Below, one piece after another: positions 1 to 7,550 of a stretch of 11,734 nucleotides of DNA. The notes below the pieces were generated by a model. The model ran no database searches and was not told the DNA's origin. It worked only from the letters and a program-made list of their open reading frames with translations. A program made the translations under genes and the position numbers. Every line of letters begins with the position of its first letter. The first letter of the stretch is position 1. Source of the DNA: Verrucomicrobiota bacterium (GTDB lineage: Bacteria; Verrucomicrobiota; Verrucomicrobiia; Chthoniobacterales; UBA10450); the NCBI GenBank assembly GCA_003218815.1, contig QHON01000170.1, forward strand, positions 1-11,734, given 5' to 3'.

Positions 1-3000
1 CGACGCGATACGTCGTAAGATTATCCGGCACAGTAAAATTAAATTCCGCTTTGCCGTCCTTGCCGGTTTTCAAACTGCCCTGCCAAAACGCAAGCGTCTT
101 GAATTCTTTTCGCACGTTGGTCACGTTCGGGACCGCTTCTTCTTCGCCGCCGCCGATGATAAACCCTTTTTCGGTCAGGCTCGGCAGTTTGATTTCCTCG
201 ATGTAGCGCTCGAGCGATTGATAGCTGCGGACCGAAAATGGATTTCGGTGATAAAAATTTTCGAGGATCTTCGGCAGTGCCCAGTCGCCAAGTTTCAAGA
301 CTGCGTCGTCCACGGCGAACACCACAAGATCGGCATCTCCCACTGGCTTGCCTTCCGAAGTGACGTGCACGTCGCCGCGAACAGTTTCGCCCGGCTTTAC
401 CGAAGCATTTGCGAGATGCGGCTCAATTTTTAATTCGCGATCTGGCCGGCGCACTTCTATTTCCGAAGAAGCAAAACGCTCGCGTGGCAATTCGTTCTTG
501 CCGCCCGGCTTAACCAGATAAATCGAGAGCGTTGCATTGGGCGCATATTCCTTTTTGACCGGTACCTCGATGCGACCAGCGTTACCGGAAAGCGGAACAA
601 GCAGCGTGTCGAGAATTTCATCGGTTTCGACCGAAACCCAGGCGACACCGCCGAATGACGCCTGGATCGACAACACCGCTTTCTCGCCGGGCGTGAATGC
701 TTCCGGACGATGTTCGATTTTGAAACTGGTTTCGTTTTGGACGGCAAGCTCGGCTGGTTGTTCGCCACTGACCGTAGTTTCATCACTTACGAGCGGCGTT
801 TTCGCAGCAGGTGCACTGGCGGCCACGACATAGCGGCCGGTTTCCATCGCCGGAAAAACAAACGCGGCCGGCGTTTTCATTTCTTGCGAGGCAACTTTGG
901 CAAACTGATCGGTGTTGCGATAGCGATAAACGAACGGCGCGAGTTGCTCTTTCGCTACTTTCGTCGTGACGTGGAAAAGATCGACATGCACTGCGACGCC
1001 CTCGACTTTCGCGTCGTCCTCATCGATCGCGTCGATGCTGACCTCGACCCCGCTGGGTTTTCCGGGCTTTTCGTTCGCGCGTATGCCGAGCCGCGTTTCT
1101 GCCGAAAAAAGCGGCTCCATGTCGCCGCCGACGATTGTTTGGCCATCCAGCGAAGTGACTTCGGCGCGCCAGGAAACATTCGCGCGGCCAATCGCGGCGT
1201 TGTCTTTGAACGGTGATTCGCACGAAAGACTGGCGAAGCCGTGCTCATCTAGCTTCGCATCGCCTTCGATTGTCTTCGTTTCCTCGCTTTGCGGATCGAG
1301 CCGCGGTCCGATTTCGGCGAAGGCGTTGTAACGCTTTTTGTATTGATTGTTTTCGCTGTCGCTGCCGAATTCGGCAGTCACGGTCCAGTTTGCTTTCCAA
1401 TGAATGCGCGCGCCCACGTTTGGCGCACCGTGAAAATAAGCGGACGAAACATGCGCATGCGCGGTTTGCCCGACCTCGGGCTTCGCCTCAACTACGACAG
1501 AAAAAAGCGGGACCCGATATTCTTCGATGCTGATCCTGGTCGAGCCGTCGTAATCCTTCCCACTTACGCGACAATCGATTATGTAATGCCCGAGCTTTGC
1601 TTTTTCCGGCACATTCCATTCCGCCTCCCATCCGCCATAGGACGAAACGGCAACATTGCCTTCGCCGATGACTCGACCGCCGTCCCCTTCCATCACGCGC
1701 CATTGCGCATCAGTCGCAGTTGGAATAGCGAGGCCTGAGTCGGAAACATTGCGCACAATCCCCTTCATCTTCACGGTTTGCCCCGGCCGGTAGAGATTGC
1801 GATCGGTGATAATTTCCGCATGCGGCTTTGCCGCGAGACCGCCTCGCCCGCCGGAGGGATAACTTTCGGCTTCGGCAAATTGGATCGCAGGCCCGTTAGG
1901 CGCGTCGGCAATGAACAGATGCGCGCTCGAACCTTTCGCCGGTAAAACTTTGTCGCGGTCAAACGTGGCGATGCCTTTGGCATCCGTGATAGCGCGCGCA
2001 ATCTCGATGTTTTCATTGGTGACCGCACGCACCGTCATTCCGACAACTGATTGCGCGTCGGACATTTTGGTCACGCGCATGATCACCTTGGTCGGCGTTC
2101 GTTTCTGCGTGAGGATGAAATCGCTCCTGCAAATAATCGAGCGATTGCCAATGATGCGGCCGTCACCGAGCGTCGCGCTCGCTTCTAGTAAGTAGGTGCC
2201 GCTGAGCGCCTCGCCTTTGGGCGACTTCCAACGAATGTCGCGCTGTTTCTTTCCGTCGCCACTCGCCGCCTCGGTAGTCCCGCTCGCAACGACCGGGAGA
2301 TTGAACGCATCGATGAGCAACTCGGTTTGGAATTGCTTATCGAACCCGGTACGAGGATCGACAACTACCTTTCCGGTTATGGGATCGAGGGCATCCTTCT
2401 CGAACTCGCGCACACGCAGGTTGACCGCGGGCAATTTTTCAAGCGGAACACGCGCGAGCTTCCACGTCACGGCTGGGGTGTTGACTTGGAAAAATGCGAA
2501 CCGCAGCTCCGGACGTGCGCGCAGAAAAATTTGCGACCCCGAAAAAAAAATGGTTGGCTCCTGCGGACGAAACGTCGCGCCCCAGCGCGATTGCTCCGCG
2601 AGTCCGTAACCGCGTTCGCCTTTGATGTCGGGTGAAATCGTGACGCGATGATGTTGGGTCAGGTCGAACTCGCCTTTTACGGTAACGGTGTCGCCGCTGG
2701 TAAGCAGCTGCATATCTTTCACCGCTGGCTCAACGTGAATTCGATCGGCGGTGATCTCCCTTGGATCGATAGCGTCGATGAATTTGATATCGATCGACGG
2801 TTCGTCGAATCCAGAGTTCCGGGCGACGACCCACTCGACTTTGAGCGGCGCTGTCTTGCCAGCCGGGAAAACTTTTAGATACGGCAACGGGCGCCGACTT
2901 TTCGCGTCGAGCAATCCGTTAATGACGAGATCGTAGGTGCGATCCATCGGTAGTGGTTGGCGCGGGGCGACACGAAAATCCTGCGCTTCCGGTTGCTCGG

Positions 3001-3580
3001 AAAGTTTCTCGTCGCTGCGTAGGATCACATCGACCGGAAAACGCTGGCGCGAATCGCGGTCCTGAAAATAAACGTGCTCGGCGACTTCGGTGAGCCGCAC
3101 ATTATAATTGGAATCGAGCGGGATTTGTGGTTGTGAATCGAGCTGTTCGTGCTCGGTAAAATCGCTCGTGATCGAAAACGGTGCTGCGCTAAACTCCGCG
3201 CTCCAACCGGGTGCGTCCACGCGTTTGCCACTCGCGTCTTTAAGATCGCGGACGAGCGTCAGCCGATGTTTCGCACCCGCAATCACGGCTTTGACCGTGA
3301 ACACGCCTTCGGTCTGGCTCTTCCACAAAAACTCGCCTTCGATTTTCGGCTCGCTCACAAACGGACTCGGCTGCCCGCTCATGTCGATCTTATCCGTGCC
3401 GACCATCGCGTTCGGGAATGTGATCGTGAGTTCGGCGCCAGCTGCGATCTCACCCTCGCTCGGCTCGATCAACACGCCGCCCGCATCCGGTTTCGTGTTC
3501 GATTTCGTTTCTTTCGGAGCGGCGTGGAGATTTCCCGCCGCGATCAAAACAGAAATCAGAATGAAAATCGCGCGTCTCAT
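1..3580 (-). CDS. Alpha-2-macroglobulin family protein, N-terminal 1193 residues (runs off left edge)
   Basis: I checked this frame codon by codon from the ATG at 3580 to position 2 and found no stop, so 1193 residues are visible and the C-terminus is missing. Residues 1-20 form a signal peptide (MRRAIFILISVLIAAG core, likely cut near NLHA/AP). There is no lipobox cysteine, so it should be soluble in the periplasm or secreted, unlike lipoprotein A2Ms such as E. coli YfhM. Family marks: a macroglobulin-domain signature DRNLYRPGQTV at 593-603, a YAPN segment near 1012-1015 at the end of the bait-region-type domain, and PDNLTTYRV at 1185-1193, the classic A2M-domain core. Known family role: trapping attacking proteases after bait cleavage. 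The thioester domain, and hence any CxEQ motif, would lie beyond the window. The ATG overlaps the TPR gene's stop as ATGA, implying translational coupling. Family assignment is firm; physiological role is inferred. Confidence 0.93.
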   Translation of the reverse strand, partial: MRRAIFILISVLIAAGNLHAAPKETKSNTKPDAGGVLIEPSEGEIAAGAELTITFPNAMVGTDKIDMSGQPSPFVSEPKIEGEFLWKSQTEGVFTVKAVIAGAKHRLTLVRDLKDASGKRVDAPGWSAEFSAAPFSITSDFTEHEQLDSQPQIPLDSNYNVRLTEVAEHVYFQDRDSRQRFPVDVILRSDEKLSEQPEAQDFRVAPRQPLPMDRTYDLVINGLLDAKSRRPLPYLKVFPAGKTAPLKVEWVVARNSGFDEPSIDIKFIDAIDPREITADRIHVEPAVKDMQLLTSGDTVTVKGEFDLTQHHRVTISPDIKGERGYGLAEQSRWGATFRPQEPTIFFSGSQIFLRARPELRFAFFQVNTPAVTWKLARVPLEKLPAVNLRVREFEKDALDPITGKVVVDPRTGFDKQFQTELLIDAFNLPVVASGTTEAASGDGKKQRDIRWKSPKGEALSGTYLLEASATLGDGRIIGNRSIICRSDFILTQKRTPTKVIMRVTKMSDAQSVVGMTVRAVTNENIEIARAITDAKGIATFDRDKVLPAKGSSAHLFIADAPNGPAIQFAEAESYPSGGRGGLAAKPHAEIITDRNLYRPGQTVKMKGIVRNVSDSGLAIPTATDAQWRVMEGDGGRVIGEGNVAVSSYGGWEAEWNVPEKAKLGHYIIDCRVSGKDYDGSTRISIEEYRVPLFSVVVEAKPEVGQTAHAHVSSAYFHGAPNVGARIHWKANWTVTAEFGSDSENNQYKKRYNAFAEIGPRLDPQSEETKTIEGDAKLDEHGFASLSCESPFKDNAAIGRANVSWRAEVTSLDGQTIVGGDMEPLFSAETRLGIRANEKPGKPSGVEVSIDAIDEDDAKVEGVAVHVDLFHVTTKVAKEQLAPFVYRYRNTDQFAKVASQEMKTPAAFVFPAMETGRYVVAASAPAAKTPLVSDETTVSGEQPAELAVQNETSFKIEHRPEAFTPGEKAVLSIQASFGGVAWVSVETDEILDTLLVPLSGNAGRIEVPVKKEYAPNATLSIYLVKPGGKNELPRERFASSEIEVRRPDRELKIEPHLANASVKPGETVRGDVHVTSEGKPVGDADLVVFAVDDAVLKLGDWALPKILENFYHRNPFSVRSYQSLERYIEEIKLPSLTEKGFIIGGGEEEAVPNVTNVRKEFKTLAFWQGSLKTGKDGKAEFNFTVPDNLTTYRV

Positions 3581-4947
3581 TCCAATTCGCGGATGCGCTT
3601 CAGATCTGCATTTGCATTATCGATTCTGCCGATGCGACGCTGGCAGTTCTCGCGTTTGCGCAGTGCTTCCAGCGTCTCGCCGAGCTTCAGCGAGCGCGTT
3701 AACGATTCGATGGCCGCTGGAAAATCCGCGCGCTCGGCTTCGAGTACGCCCCGGTAGTACCATGCCTCTCCATCATTCGGATTCAATTCCGTCGCCTTGA
3801 CGGCGTGGACCAGCGCTTCTTTCGACTGGTCCAACGCATCGAGATCGCGTGCAGCTTCAAAATGCGCCGCGGCCAATTTGTCGTCGATCGCTAGCGCAGC
3901 CCGCGCATCGGCCAGTGCGAGCGGGAGCTGACGCAGATCGCGCAACGTTTTTGCGCGCGCGGCGAGCGGCTCGGCATTGCCGGGATCTTGCGCGATCTGC
4001 GTGTCCTCGTTGCCGAGTTCGCGCAATGCCTGGTCGCTCACTTGGTTTTCTTTGTCGCGAGCGAGCTTCGAACTGACTTGCAATTTTGCCGCATCATCCG
4101 GCTGGCCGACATCGAACAACGCTTCGGCTGTTTGAATGCGCGCGCGCATCGATGCCGGCTGCAACTTCATCGCGCGTTCGCAATCATCGAGCGCGAGCAG
4201 CGGACGCTTCGCTAACGTGAACAGCCGTGCGCGATCGAGTAAAAGCGCAGAATCGTTCGCCGATTTCTTGATCTGGGCGTCGAGCGTCCGGATTTGCGGA
4301 AGAAACTCCCCGAGCCGCTCGAATTGCGGCAGCCACTTCTTCACTTCAGCATCGGTGCTATCGATCTTGTTCGCCTTCGCCATCTCCGCATAAGCAGCGT
4401 CCCATTGGCGAAGGCGCAGTAACACGCAGGCGTGAGCGACGCGACGCGATGCGGAATCCTCGGCGGCGATCGCCTTTGCATCGTAGCTCGCGCAATCCGC
4501 CCAGCGCGATTGATCCGCGCAAAGGTTTGCCAGCTTGTCGTAAATCGCCGCGACGTTCCCGGGTGAAGGTTTCCGCGCTAAAAATGCGAGCCAATGTCGT
4601 TCGGCATTTGCGTAATCCTTCAGCTTTACGGCAAGGTCGCCGCGAAAGTCTTCGATCGCGGCCGGCGGTCGTTTCACCGCTTTCTGCCACGCTTTCAGAG
4701 TTTCACCGAGGCGATCGTAGTCCTCGATTTCGAATTGCCCCTGCGCGATGTTCTCCCAGGCGTTGGAATCGCTCGGCACAATCGCGACGATGCGCCGATT
4801 CAATTCAATAATCGTTGGCTTATCGTCGGCGTCTTCTGCAACTGCGAGCTGTTTGCGCAATTGCGAAACATCAGCGCCGCCCAACGAGTGAAGGCCGCAA
4901 AACCAGAGAGCGAGACCGAATATGACCAGCCGATATGAGATTTCCAA
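3577..4947 (-). CDS. Exported tetratricopeptide-repeat protein
   Basis: 456 residues. The start is a TTG: an in-frame TGA lies immediately before it (4950-4948), and the codons that follow encode a hydrophobic signal-like segment (SYRLVIFGLALWFCGLHSL), probably cleaved near GGA/DV around residue 25. The cysteine at 17 is not in a convincing lipobox. The mature part is almost wholly helical repeats of TPR type, visible at about residues 62-95, 133-166, 168-200, 232-266, 322-356, 358-390 and 393-425; the last, with AWYYRG and the paired FPAAIESLTRSLKL, is the clearest. No enzymatic motif is seen. TPR proteins act as protein-binding scaffolds. It is first in a two-gene unit and its stop overlaps the start of the A2M gene, so it probably works with that protein in the envelope, perhaps in folding, localisation or anchoring; this role is inferred. 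No strong Shine-Dalgarno is visible. Confidence 0.85.
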   Translation of the reverse strand: MEISYRLVIFGLALWFCGLHSLGGADVSQLRKQLAVAEDADDKPTIIELNRRIVAIVPSDSNAWENIAQGQFEIEDYDRLGETLKAWQKAVKRPPAAIEDFRGDLAVKLKDYANAERHWLAFLARKPSPGNVAAIYDKLANLCADQSRWADCASYDAKAIAAEDSASRRVAHACVLLRLRQWDAAYAEMAKANKIDSTDAEVKKWLPQFERLGEFLPQIRTLDAQIKKSANDSALLLDRARLFTLAKRPLLALDDCERAMKLQPASMRARIQTAEALFDVGQPDDAAKLQVSSKLARDKENQVSDQALRELGNEDTQIAQDPGNAEPLAARAKTLRDLRQLPLALADARAALAIDDKLAAAHFEAARDLDALDQSKEALVHAVKATELNPNDGEAWYYRGVLEAERADFPAAIESLTRSLKLGETLEALRKRENCQRRIGRIDNANADLKRIRELE

Positions 4948-4971
4948 TCATGACCGCGTTCGCTGATTATT

Positions 4972-4992
4972 TTCAATCAATTTCCGATTGAA
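4972..4992. other. Small perfect inverted repeat in the divergent gap
   Basis: TTCAATC (4972-4978) and GATTGAA (4986-4992) form a perfect 7-base inverted repeat around a 7-base spacer, in the AT-rich part of the gap between the divergent TPR and uvrD genes. It could be an operator for a dimeric regulator or a small hairpin. No convincing -35/-10 pair could be assigned around it. Confidence 0.3.
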
Positions 4993-5018
4993 CACTGCGC
5001 GTCGCGACAGCAGCGTAA

Positions 5019-5070
5019 CCGGTCCGAGTTCGCCACTGGGCGAATCCGTCCGATTGGCGGACCGGACAGG
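5019..5070 (+). promoter_or_regulatory. Structured leader ahead of uvrD with overlapping hairpins and Shine-Dalgarno
   Basis: CCGGTCCG (5019-5026) pairs perfectly with CGGACCGG (5058-5065). Inside it, TTCGCC (5029-5034) pairs with GGCGAA (5039-5044) around an ACTG loop. A competing stem, GTCCG (5048-5052) with CGGAC (5058-5062), would use the same 3' arm. The distal arm touches the probable ribosome-binding stretch GGACAGG (5064-5070), which ends four bases before the ATG at 5075. The pairing is seen directly; a regulatory effect on uvrD translation is only inferred. Confidence 0.35.
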
Positions 5071-5074
5071 CATT

Positions 5075-7075
5075 ATGTCACGTCATTACACGCTGCAACG
5101 CGCGCCAACATCGACATCGATCCATATCGATTACGCCGCAGAACTAAACGAACAGCAACTTGCGGCGGTGACGGCTCCGCCCGGTCCGCTGCTCGTCATC
5201 GCCGGCGCGGGTAGCGGCAAAACGCGCACACTCACCTACCGCGTGGCGTACTTGCTCGAGAACGGGATCAATCCGCGAAACATCTTGCTGCTTACCTTCA
5301 CGAATAAGGCTGCCCGACAGATGCTGGAGCGGGTCGCGAATTTGCTCCCGGTCGATGCGAGTGGACTTTGGGGCGGCACGTTCCACTCGGTGGGGAATCG
5401 AATGCTGAGGCGACATGGCAGCGCCCTCGGTTTTTCAAGCGGGTTCACGATTATGGATCGCGAAGATCAAAAGGATTTAATCAACGCCGTTGTGGCAAGC
5501 GCGGGAATTGACCCGAAAGAAATACGGTTCCCCAAGGGCGATGTCCTCGCCGAGATCTTCAGTTTTGTCGTCAACACAGAGACCCCGCTTGAAGAATTGC
5601 TCGCGGAAAAGTTTCCGTATTTCCTGCCGTTGCTCAACCAGATCAAAGACGTGCAGGCCCGTTATGACCGAAAGAAAAAAGCGACCAACTCGATGGACTT
5701 CGATGATTTACTCGAAAAGACATTATCGATGTTACAGCAACACCAAAGCATCGCGGCATTTTATCGACGGCAATTTCAATTCATCCTTGTCGATGAGTAT
5801 CAAGATACGAACAAAATCCAGGCTGATCTCGTCGATATGCTGGCGCTGGATCACAAAAACGTGATGGTCGTGGGCGATGACGCGCAGTCGATCTATTCGT
5901 GGCGCGGCGCGAATTTTCAGAACATTCTCGAATTTCCAAGACGCTATCCGGATACGCAGGTTTTTAAAATCGAGATGAATTACCGCAGCGTCCCGGAAAT
6001 TCTGGAAGTCGCGAACGCTGCCATCGCCGCGAACGTTCAGCAATTCCGCAAACATTTGAGCCCAACGCGTGAATCCAACGCCGTGAAGCCGGCGCTAGTC
6101 GCGCTTAATGACGGCGGCGAACAGGCCCAATTCGTCGCGCAACGAATCTTGGAACTGCGCGATGAAGATGTGGATCTAAACGACATCGCCGTGCTCTACC
6201 GGGCGCATTATCACGCAATCGAGCTCCAGCTTGAGCTTTCGCGTCGTGGTATTCCCTATCAAATCACGAGTGGCATTCGCTTTTTCGAGCAGGCCCACAT
6301 CAAAGATGTCACGGCTTTTATTCGATTCGTGGCGAATCCGCGCGACGAGGTCGCATTCAAGCGCATGGTGAAACTTCTCCCCGGCATTGGCAATCGAAGC
6401 GCCGAAAACCTTTGGAATGTGTGGGACAGGTCGCTGACCGAACGAGGTGAAATTACAGCGTGGGGTGAGCGTTTACTCGCCATGAACGTGAGCGCGAGAT
6501 CAAAAAAAGCGTGGGAGCAGCTCGCGCATACGCTCGATGAGATCGCTCCGGGCGGGCAGCCCAATCCGCCGTCGGAAATGATCACATCGGTTGTCGAAGC
6601 GATTTACGATGACTACGCAAAGGTCAATTTCACAAATTACGAACTGCGCCGTGAAGATTTGAATCAACTTGCCGTGTTTGCGCGCCAGTTCAAAGACGTG
6701 CACGAATTTCTCGCCCAACTGGCTTTGATCAGCAATGTCGATGCGGAGGCTGCGCCAAATCAAACGGCCGAGAAGGAGGCGGTCAATCTTTCTACCGTCC
6801 ATCAAGCCAAAGGGCTCGAATTTAATACCGTGTTCATTATTTGGTTGACTGACGGCATGTTTCCAAGCAGTCGCTCCCTCGACAGGCGCGACGCGCTCGA
6901 GGAGGAGCGACGTCTGTTTTATGTGGCGATCACCCGCGCGCGCGATGAACTTTATCTCACCTTTCCGCAGATGCGATTAAGCGGCGGCTACGGTGATATT
7001 TTCCAGCGGCCATCGCGATTCTTGAGAGAAATTCCGAACCAACTCGTCGAAGACTGGCAAGTGCAGCGAGGCTGA
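5075..7075 (+). CDS. UvrD/Rep/PcrA-type superfamily 1 DNA helicase
   Basis: 666 residues from the ATG at 5075, chosen because GGACAGG lies just upstream and the conserved Q motif (LNEQQLAAV) starts near residue 24. An upstream in-frame TTG at 4988 would add 29 residues without family character. All SF1A helicase motifs are present in order: Walker A AGAGSGKT at 43-50, motif Ia LTFTNKAA near 74-80, Walker B DEYQDT at 240-245, motif III GDDAQSIYSWRGA at 267-279, NYRS at 302-305, motif V TVHQAKGLEF at 574-583 and motif VI LFYVAITRARDELYL at 614-628. Such enzymes use ATP to translocate 3'-to-5' on single-stranded DNA in repair, replication restart and removal of bound proteins. Length is close to Rep and shorter than E. 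coli UvrD, and the sequence alone does not decide between uvrD, rep and pcrA. A repeat cassette begins 8 bases after its stop. Confidence 0.95.
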   Translation: MSRHYTLQRAPTSTSIHIDYAAELNEQQLAAVTAPPGPLLVIAGAGSGKTRTLTYRVAYLLENGINPRNILLLTFTNKAARQMLERVANLLPVDASGLWGGTFHSVGNRMLRRHGSALGFSSGFTIMDREDQKDLINAVVASAGIDPKEIRFPKGDVLAEIFSFVVNTETPLEELLAEKFPYFLPLLNQIKDVQARYDRKKKATNSMDFDDLLEKTLSMLQQHQSIAAFYRRQFQFILVDEYQDTNKIQADLVDMLALDHKNVMVVGDDAQSIYSWRGANFQNILEFPRRYPDTQVFKIEMNYRSVPEILEVANAAIAANVQQFRKHLSPTRESNAVKPALVALNDGGEQAQFVAQRILELRDEDVDLNDIAVLYRAHYHAIELQLELSRRGIPYQITSGIRFFEQAHIKDVTAFIRFVANPRDEVAFKRMVKLLPGIGNRSAENLWNVWDRSLTERGEITAWGERLLAMNVSARSKKAWEQLAHTLDEIAPGGQPNPPSEMITSVVEAIYDDYAKVNFTNYELRREDLNQLAVFARQFKDVHEFLAQLALISNVDAEAAPNQTAEKEAVNLSTVHQAKGLEFNTVFIIWLTDGMFPSSRSLDRRDALEEERRLFYVAITRARDELYLTFPQMRLSGGYGDIFQRPSRFLREIPNQLVEDWQVQRG

Positions 7076-7082
7076 GGTTCGA

Positions 7083-7118
7083 CAGCCACAGATGAACACA
7101 GATTTACACAGATAAAGA
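7083..7118 (+). repeat. Left array of three 10-base CACAGAT units
   Basis: CACAGAT occurs at 7087-7093, 7097-7103 and 7107-7113, each followed by three variable bases (gaa, tta, aaa), giving an exact 10-base period, about one DNA helical turn. The array ends five bases before the ATG of the GxxExxY gene. Its outer 21 bases (7083-7103) are the inverted counterpart of 7526-7546, with 18 of 21 matching. The same array in the same position precedes the second GxxExxY remnant at the right end of the window. Confidence 0.85.
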
Positions 7119-7515
7119 ATGTTTGAGACCGAAGCTGAGGACGGGACACCATTTCCGCACAAGGAGATCACAGAAGCAATCATTGGAGGTGCTTTCGAGG
7201 TGTACAATCACCTTGGCTATGGTTTTCTAGAGCGCGTATATCAGCGGGCGCTTCAGGTGGAACTGCTGCGGCGTGGCTTTCGGGCAGAGCTGGAAAAGCG
7301 AATCACTGTCGGCTACAAGAACGCGATCGTTGGCGAATACGATGCCGACTTATTTGTAGAAGATTCTGTTCTCGTCGAAATCAAAGTGGCACCGCGATAC
7401 GGCAAACGCGACGAAGCGCAGTTTGTTGAACGAGCTAAAAGCAACCGGCACTCAAGTTGGACTACTGGCGAATTTTGGCCGCGGCAGGGTTGAGTACAAG
7501 CGCTTTATCTTCTGA
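7119..7515 (+). pseudogene. GxxExxY family protein (PD-(D/E)XK-like), frameshifted near the C-terminus
   Basis: The uninterrupted frame from ATG 7119 encodes 124 residues ending at 7493. It carries the family signature, G35-x-x-E38-x-x-Y41 (GFLERVY), preceded by an IIGGAFEVYNHLG helix, then a PD-(D/E)XK-like core: D77 followed by E87-I-K89. After about residue 102 the sequence stops looking like the family. Reading one base later from about 7429 gives NELKATGTQVGLLANF, then GRGRVEYKRFIF and a TGA at 7513-7515, which is the usual family C-terminus. One extra base near 7425-7428 therefore broke the gene; repaired, it would be 131 residues. Function of the family is not established; a nuclease fold is proposed from similarity. 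It is flanked by inverted short-repeat arrays. A shifted but stable 124-residue product cannot be excluded, nor can a sequencing error. Confidence 0.82.
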
Positions 7516-7546
7516 ACTGTGTTTCATCCGTGTCCATCCGTGGCTG
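7515..7546 (+). repeat. Right array of ATCCGTG units, inverted relative to the left array
   Basis: ATCCGTG at 7526-7532 and again at 7536-7542, 10 bases apart, preceded by a degenerate unit AACTGTG at 7515-7521 that overlaps the repaired stop of the GxxExxY gene. In reverse complement the units read CACGGAT, the G variant of the left array's CACAGAT. The array ends four bases before the malQ start codon, so the malQ ribosome-binding region abuts it. Confidence 0.75.
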
Positions 7547-7550
7547 AAGA

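Larger units (their letters stand above)
7083..7546 (+). mobile_element. Candidate GxxExxY repeat-gene cassette with terminal inverted repeats
   Basis: A 464-base unit made of a CACAGAT array, a GxxExxY gene and an inverted ATCCGTG array, lying between the stop of uvrD and the start of malQ. The ends, 7083-7103 and 7526-7546, are inverted repeats with 18 of 21 identical positions; all three differences are A/G changes. No target-site duplication was found and no transposase is encoded, so movement would need help in trans or recombination. A second, decayed unit between metK and ahcY supports the idea of a dispersed element. Mobility itself is inferred from this architecture, not shown. Confidence 0.5.

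Noticed and set aside
710..1216. Plus-strand open frame of 168 codons
   Set aside because: Antisense to the continuous A2M frame, with no recognisable protein features; a compositional shadow.
2541..2549. Run of A residues in the A2M gene as a possible frameshift site
   Set aside because: The minus-strand frame stays open and A2M-like on both sides, reading through as PTIFFSGSQ.
3108..3800. Plus-strand open frame of 230 codons
   Set aside because: It lies antisense across the A2M and TPR genes, which have clear family features on the minus strand.
4988..5074. Upstream TTG start for the helicase gene
   Set aside because: It adds 29 residues with no family similarity and would place coding sequence over strong palindromes. 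The ATG at 5075 has a nearby Shine-Dalgarno.
7083..7118. CRISPR array
   Set aside because: Units are 7 bases with 3-base gaps, far too short, and no cas genes are present.
7419..7440. Programmed ribosomal frameshift in the first GxxExxY gene
   Set aside because: No slippery heptamer or downstream stimulatory structure was recognised; a simple insertion explains the shift better.
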